Assembly: GCA_025057335.1 (NCBI GenBank)
Contig: JANWXG010000027.1
Span: 1 to 17,468, forward strand
Length of the DNA: 17,468 bases
Direction: 5' to 3'
DNA from: a bacterium
GTDB taxonomy: Bacteria > Armatimonadota > HRBIN16
Shown here: piece by piece, positions 13,975 through 17,468 of the stretch
Layout of the letters: each line of letters begins with the position of its first letter
Numbering within the stretch: position 1 is the first letter of the stretch
The notes under the pieces: model-generated
Told to the model about the DNA's origin: nothing
Seen by the model: the letters and a program-made list of their open reading frames with translations, nothing else
The model's database searches: none
Translations under genes and position numbers: made by a program

Positions 13975-14814
13975 ATGGATTGGGCGCTCGCGTGGACAGC
14001 ATGGAAGCGGCATCCCCTAGCGCTAGCATCGCTGGTCTATCTCTGCCTGATTGCAACGGTTGCGCTGTTGGCACCCGTCATTGCCCCTTACCGCTACGAT
14101 ACCCAGCACCCCTCTGCCGTGTTGCAGCCTCCTTCAGCGAAGCACTGGCTGGGCACGGATGAACTAGGGCGTGATGTGTTCAGCCGACTGGTGTATGGAG
14201 CGCGTGTGTCGCTGACTGTGGTGGTGCAGGTGGAGCTGCTAGAGGTGCTCATTGGCGTCACTCTGGGCTTGCTAGCAGGCTACTTCCGGGGCAGATGGGA
14301 TTCACTCATCATGCGCTTCACCGACATGATGTTCGCCTTTCCCGACATCTTGTTGGCTATCCTGATTGTCGCGATTCTGGGACCGGGTCTGCACAACGTG
14401 TTTCTAGCGCTAGCGCTGACGGGATGGCCGAGCATGGCGCGCGTGGTGCGCTCGCAGACGCTGGCGCTGCGCGAACGGGAGTTCGTGGAGGCGGCACGTG
14501 CCATCGGGCTCAGCCACTCGCGCATCCTGCTACGCCACATCTTGCCCAATCTCTTGCCTACTATTGTGGTCGCGATGACAGTGGACGCAGCGGGCATCGT
14601 CCTCGCGGAGAGCGCGCTCAGCTTCCTCGGTTTGGGCGCCCAACCTCCGCTACCCTCGTGGGGACGGATGATCGACGATGCCCGTCAGCTGATGCGCAGC
14701 CATCCCATGCTGCTGGTCTATCCAGCGGTGACCCTCTCCTTGACGGTGATGGCTTTGAACTTCCTCGGCGACGGCTTGCGTGACCTCTGGGACCCCAGAA
14801 GGCACAGGTCATAG
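13975..14814 (+). CDS. DppC/OppC-type ABC transporter permease
   Basis: This is a 279-residue inner-membrane permease of the dipeptide/oligopeptide/nickel (PepT) ABC importer class. It has about six membrane segments. The DppC-type N-terminal block HWLGTDELGRDVFSRLVYGA lies at 57-76. The coupling-helix EAA motif is EAARAIGLSHSRILLRHILP (172-191). The typical LSFLGLGAQPPLPSWG (215-230) and LNFLGDGLRDLWDPR tail complete the family picture. It would normally pair with a DppB-like permease, two ATPases and a binding protein, none of which is in the window, so it is an orphan here. GGGAGAG before the ATG sets the start. It lies 9 nt behind the uncharacterised protein and is probably cotranscribed with it. 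The substrate is unknown; peptides, nickel, sugars and oligosaccharides are all imported by this class. Confidence 0.93.
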   Translation: MDWALAWTAWKRHPLALASLVYLCLIATVALLAPVIAPYRYDTQHPSAVLQPPSAKHWLGTDELGRDVFSRLVYGARVSLTVVVQVELLEVLIGVTLGLLAGYFRGRWDSLIMRFTDMMFAFPDILLAILIVAILGPGLHNVFLALALTGWPSMARVVRSQTLALREREFVEAARAIGLSHSRILLRHILPNLLPTIVVAMTVDAAGIVLAESALSFLGLGAQPPLPSWGRMIDDARQLMRSHPMLLVYPAVTLSLTVMALNFLGDGLRDLWDPRRHRS

Positions 14815-14820
14815 CATCCG

Positions 14821-14877
14821 ACACAGGAGAGCCGCTCCTCAAGGAATGGACCTTCTCGCACGTTGAAACTCCTGTGT
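14821..14877. promoter_or_regulatory. Long-range inverted repeat in the leader of the molybdoenzyme gene
   Basis: A perfect 9-bp pair, ACACAGGAG (14821-14829) with CTCCTGTGT (14869-14877), encloses 39 nt. The enclosed part contains AAGG-AATGGA-CCTT and a local CTCC (14835-14838) that could compete for the same GGAG. A further small hairpin GGAG-TGACG-CTCC lies at 14913-14925. This could be a structured 5' leader or the 3' end of the preceding transcript. I could not match it to a known riboswitch. Confidence 0.4.
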
Positions 14878-14951
14878 AGGAATTCTCGTTTTACATGGTG
14901 AAATTTCTTAACGGAGTGACGCTCCAACAGTGAGAGATGAGAGTTTCGTCA

Positions 14952-17036
14952 ATGCCCGATGTCCGTGAGGTCAAAACCGTTTGCCCGCACGACTGCCCCG
15001 ATACCTGCTCCATGATTGCGCTGGTGCAGGACGGAAGGCTGTTGGGCGTGCGGGGCAATCCGCAGCATCCAACAACGCGGGGCTACCTGTGCTGTAAGGT
15101 CAACCGCTATGAGGAGCGCGTGTATAGCCCCGACCGCGTGCTGTATCCTCATAAGCGCGTCGGGGCAAAGGGAGAAGGCAAGTTCGAGCGCATCTCATGG
15201 GACGAGGCGTTAGACACTATTGTCTCCCGATGGCAGCAGATACTCGCGCGGTATGGCGCAGAAGCCATCCTGCCCTATTCCTACGCGGGCACGATGGGCG
15301 TGGTCAATATGTCGGCATGCGACGGGCGGCTATGGAACCGCTTAGGAGCCACGCGCCTGCTGCGTACCATCTGCTCGACCGCCGCCGAAGCGGGATACGA
15401 TTACACGATGGGGTGGTCGGGCGGAATCGACCCCGAAAGCCTCGTCTACGCGAAGACGATTATCGTGTGGGGGATGAACCCTGCCAGCACCTGCACGCAC
15501 CAGATGGCGATTCTGCGCGACGCTCAGAAGCGCGGCGCGACGCTCATCGTGATAGACCCCTTCCGCACCCGCACTGCTGAGTGCGCCGACTGGCACGTGC
15601 ACCTCGAACACGGCACCGATAGCGCCCTAGCGCTGGGCATGATGCATGTCATCTTCCGAGAAGGTCTGCAAGACCAACATTTTTTGGAGCAGTATACCGT
15701 TGGCTGGGAAGCGTTGCGCGAGCGCGTCCTGAGTGAATACCCTCCCGAGCGCGTGGCGCAGATAACGGGCATTTCTGTGGAGGACATCGAGCGGCTGGCA
15801 GTCACCTACGCGACGGAGCGCCCCTCCGCCATCCGCCTCGGCTACGGCATCGCTCGCAACACCAACGGCGGCATGATGATTCGCACCATTACCTGTCTGC
15901 CTGCCGTCATCGGTGCCTGGCGAGAGCTGGGGGGCGGGCTGCTGCTCTCCACCAGCGCGCACTTCCCGCTCAACATGAGGGCGGTGAAGCGCCCTGACCT
16001 GCTGCAAGGCAACCCGCGTGCCGTGAACATGAACCAGCTGGGCGAGGCGTTACTCACGCTGAACAACCCGCCTATCATGGCGCTATACGTATACAACTGC
16101 AATCCCGCCGCCGTCGCCCCTAACAGCAACCGCGTTATCCAAGGCTTGTTGCGCGAAGACCTATTCACCGTTGTGCACGAGCAGCTGTGGACAGACACGG
16201 CGCGTCTGGCGGACATCGTGTTGCCCGCCACCACCCAGATGGAGCACCTGGACCTACACACCTCCTACGGACACCTGTATGTGCAGCTGAACCAACCCGC
16301 CATACCGCCCCTGGGCGAGAGCCGACCGAACTGGGAGGTGCTGTCGGAGCTGGCGCGGCGGCTAGGCTTCGAGGAGAGTTGCTTCCGCGACACCGCCGAG
16401 GATATCATCCGCCAGGCGCTGGACAGTGACCACCCCTACCTACAAGGTATCACCTACGAGTACCTGGTGGAGCACGGCTTCGCCAAACTGCGCACCCCTT
16501 CTGACCCCTTCGCGCCCTACCTGCACGGCGAGCCGCGCTTCCGCACCCCCTCGGGCAAAATCGAGTTCTTCTCGGAAAGGGCGAAGCAGGATGGCTACGA
16601 CCCTCTACCCACCTATATCCCTGCGGAGGAACCTGGTGTAGACCGCCAGAAATATCCGCTCAAACTGATGTCGCCTGCGGCGCACCACTTTCTGAACACC
16701 TCGTTCGCCAACCAGCCGCGCCTGCAGCAGGCGGAGCGCGAACCGCGAATCTGGATACATCCTCAGGACGCCGAGGCGCGAGGCATCCAGCAAGGCGACT
16801 GGGTACGCGCCTACAACGAGCGAGGCGAAGTGATGCTGAGGGCGGTAGTGAGCGCACAGCACGTACGTCCCGGTCTCACCTGGTCGCCGTCCCTCTGGTG
16901 GCATCGGGACAGCCCAGGAGGGCGTAACGTGAACGCGCTGACCTCCGACCGACTGGCAGACATGGGGGGCGGTTCTACTTTCCATACCTGCTACATTCAA
17001 GTGGAGAAAGTAGAGATGGAGGGACGTAACGGGTAG
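14952..17036 (+). CDS. Molybdopterin (bis-MGD) oxidoreductase with N-terminal 4Fe-4S site
   Basis: This 694-residue protein is a catalytic subunit of the DMSO-reductase/formate-dehydrogenase superfamily, which moves electrons through a Mo- or W-bis-pyranopterin centre. The N-terminus has the 4Fe-4S motif C11-P-H-D-C15-P-D-T-C19 and then C47-C-K in GYLCCKVN (the C-x-K form). ICSTAAEAG at 140-148 aligns with the Cys/SeCys segment of nitrate reductase and FdhF, so Cys141 is the predicted metal ligand. Residues ~570-694 form the dinucleotide-binding domain (LMSPAAHHFLNTSFANQP; AEARGIQQGDWVRAYNERGE). No twin-arginine signal is present, so it is probably cytosolic. No electron-transfer or membrane partner subunits are in the window and the substrate is unknown. 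The start at 14952 is preferred (GAGAG, 8-nt spacing) over 14937. The last residues (MEGRNG) run into the repeat array. Confidence 0.93.
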   Translation: MPDVREVKTVCPHDCPDTCSMIALVQDGRLLGVRGNPQHPTTRGYLCCKVNRYEERVYSPDRVLYPHKRVGAKGEGKFERISWDEALDTIVSRWQQILARYGAEAILPYSYAGTMGVVNMSACDGRLWNRLGATRLLRTICSTAAEAGYDYTMGWSGGIDPESLVYAKTIIVWGMNPASTCTHQMAILRDAQKRGATLIVIDPFRTRTAECADWHVHLEHGTDSALALGMMHVIFREGLQDQHFLEQYTVGWEALRERVLSEYPPERVAQITGISVEDIERLAVTYATERPSAIRLGYGIARNTNGGMMIRTITCLPAVIGAWRELGGGLLLSTSAHFPLNMRAVKRPDLLQGNPRAVNMNQLGEALLTLNNPPIMALYVYNCNPAAVAPNSNRVIQGLLREDLFTVVHEQLWTDTARLADIVLPATTQMEHLDLHTSYGHLYVQLNQPAIPPLGESRPNWEVLSELARRLGFEESCFRDTAEDIIRQALDSDHPYLQGITYEYLVEHGFAKLRTPSDPFAPYLHGEPRFRTPSGKIEFFSERAKQDGYDPLPTYIPAEEPGVDRQKYPLKLMSPAAHHFLNTSFANQPRLQQAEREPRIWIHPQDAEARGIQQGDWVRAYNERGEVMLRAVVSAQHVRPGLTWSPSLWWHRDSPGGRNVNALTSDRLADMGGGSTFHTCYIQVEKVEMEGRNG

Positions 17037-17257
17037 TGCTTCGCTCTGCGTGACCCTCCAGAGCCTGTTCACCCAAGTTGGAGGGACGCGCTCTGTCGCG
17101 TCCACACACAGATTGCCCCTGGAGGGACGCGCTCCGTCGCGTCCGCCACAATGGTCACGACAGAGCGTGACCCTCCAGAAGACCAGCGCACCCTTGGAGG
17201 GACGCGCTCCGTCGCGTCCATGCACAGATTGTCTCAGGGCGACGCTCTTCACAGCCC
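17036..17257. repeat. Array of 24-nt hairpin repeats, both orientations
   Basis: Three well-preserved plus-strand copies lie at 17080-17103, 17121-17144 and 17196-17219. Each reads GGAG, then GGACGCG, a 6-nt loop (CTCCGT or CTCTGT) and CGCGTCC, giving a perfect 7-bp stem. A minus-strand copy at 17153-17176 has the stem GGTCACG/CGTGACC with loop ACAGAG, then CTCC. Degenerate copies lie at 17036-17059 (minus) and about 17236-17257 (plus). Spacers range from 8 to 20 nt. Two share the text CACAGATTG, so parts of the spacers were duplicated too. No coding frame here is credible. Confidence 0.8.
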
Positions 17258-17279
17258 ACCACTTCCATGACAGCGGGTG

Positions 17280-17390
17280 TAGCCCCCCGACTGAAGTCGG
17301 GGGCTATGCGAAGCCGAAATCCGCCTGCGCGGATGAGAACCTGCGCAGGCAGGTTTTCCTCTCCTCATAGCCCACCATTTCAATGGTGGG
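17280..17390. repeat. REP/REPIN-like nested palindromic block with four hairpins
   Basis: H1 (17280-17306) is C5-GAC with tetraloop TGAA and GTC-G5, extended by an imperfect TAGC/GCTA arm. H2 (17319-17334) is ATCCGC-CTGC-GCGGAT. H3 (17338-17355) is AACCTGC-GCAG-GCAGGTT. H4 (17371-17390) is CCCACCAT-TTCA-ATGGTGGG. An outer inverted repeat GGGCTATG (17301-17308)/CATAGCCC (17366-17373) frames H2 and H3. The organisation resembles REP/REPIN units mobilised by RAYT transposases, or the ends of IS200/IS605 elements, but no transposase is in the window. Confidence 0.7.
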
Positions 17391-17397
17391 ATCAAAG

Positions 17398-17468
17398 CCC
17401 GTGATGTTTCCCATCGGAGGGACTGCTTTGCTGCATCTGCCCGTGATGTTTCCCGTTGGAGAGACGCG
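17398..17468 (+). repeat. 42-nt tandem repeat running off the window end
   Basis: CCCGTGATGTTTCCC occurs at 17398-17412 and again exactly 42 nt later at 17440-17454. It is followed in both copies by a GGAG-(G/A)-GAC segment; 23 of the 29 comparable positions are identical. That segment resembles the start of the 24-nt hairpin repeat, so this looks like a linker plus repeat unit duplicated as a block. The array continues past the window. Confidence 0.7.

Noticed and set aside
16605..17252. 215-aa minus-strand open frame with GRDGARPS peptides
   Set aside because: It consists of the hairpin repeats read in one frame plus the antisense of the molybdoenzyme. The 24-nt GC-rich units simply lack stop codons.
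17036..17257. CRISPR array
   Set aside because: The repeats occur in both orientations, spacers vary from 8 to 20 nt and partly repeat each other, the unit is a strong hairpin, and no cas genes are present.

Overview
The window reads as a GC-rich bacterial chromosome segment made mostly of single-copy housekeeping genes, with two short-repeat islands. No marker here fixes the species. The 24-nt GGAGGGACGCG-type hairpin repeats, the gene styles and the mixture of families make me think of a thermophilic Armatimonadota-type lineage. That is a guess from recollection, not a demonstrated placement.

Layout. Positions 1-534 (minus) hold the start of a secreted metallophosphoesterase, cut by the window edge. 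Divergent from it are a Kef/NapA-type Na+/H+ antiporter (655-1842) and the tRNA-modification GTPase MnmE (1870-3237). A four-gene minus-strand run follows, read right to left: a GHMP-family sugar kinase (5607-6686), a sugar-phosphate nucleotidyltransferase overlapping it by 4 nt, bacterioferritin, and an inositol-monophosphatase-family phosphatase starting directly after the bacterioferritin stop. The kinase promoter sits so close to its ATG that the mRNA is probably leaderless.

Divergent from the kinase is a compact plus-strand cluster: hrcA, grpE, glmM (phosphoglucosamine mutase), coaX (type III pantothenate kinase) and folB (dihydroneopterin aldolase). A separately promoted L-threonine aldolase follows, then a convergent tRNA-Gln(CTG) with encoded CCA and its own promoter. 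hrcA and grpE are present without dnaK or dnaJ, and I see no CIRCE box.

Positions 12335-12684 carry no gene. They hold the tRNA promoter and a first array of 24-nt repeats. After it come an unrecognised aromatic-rich 426-aa protein, a lone DppC-type ABC permease 9 nt behind it, and a large Mo/W-bis-MGD oxidoreductase with an N-terminal 4Fe-4S motif, preceded by a structured leader.

The last 430 nt (17037-17468) contain no gene. They hold a second array of 24-nt hairpin repeats whose stems vary in a compensatory way, a nested palindromic REP/REPIN-like block of four hairpins, and a 42-nt tandem repeat running off the end. I found no complete mobile element, CRISPR array or clear defence system. 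The most unusual content is the repeat biology, the uncharacterised protein/permease pair, and the regulatory architecture between the sugar kinase and hrcA.
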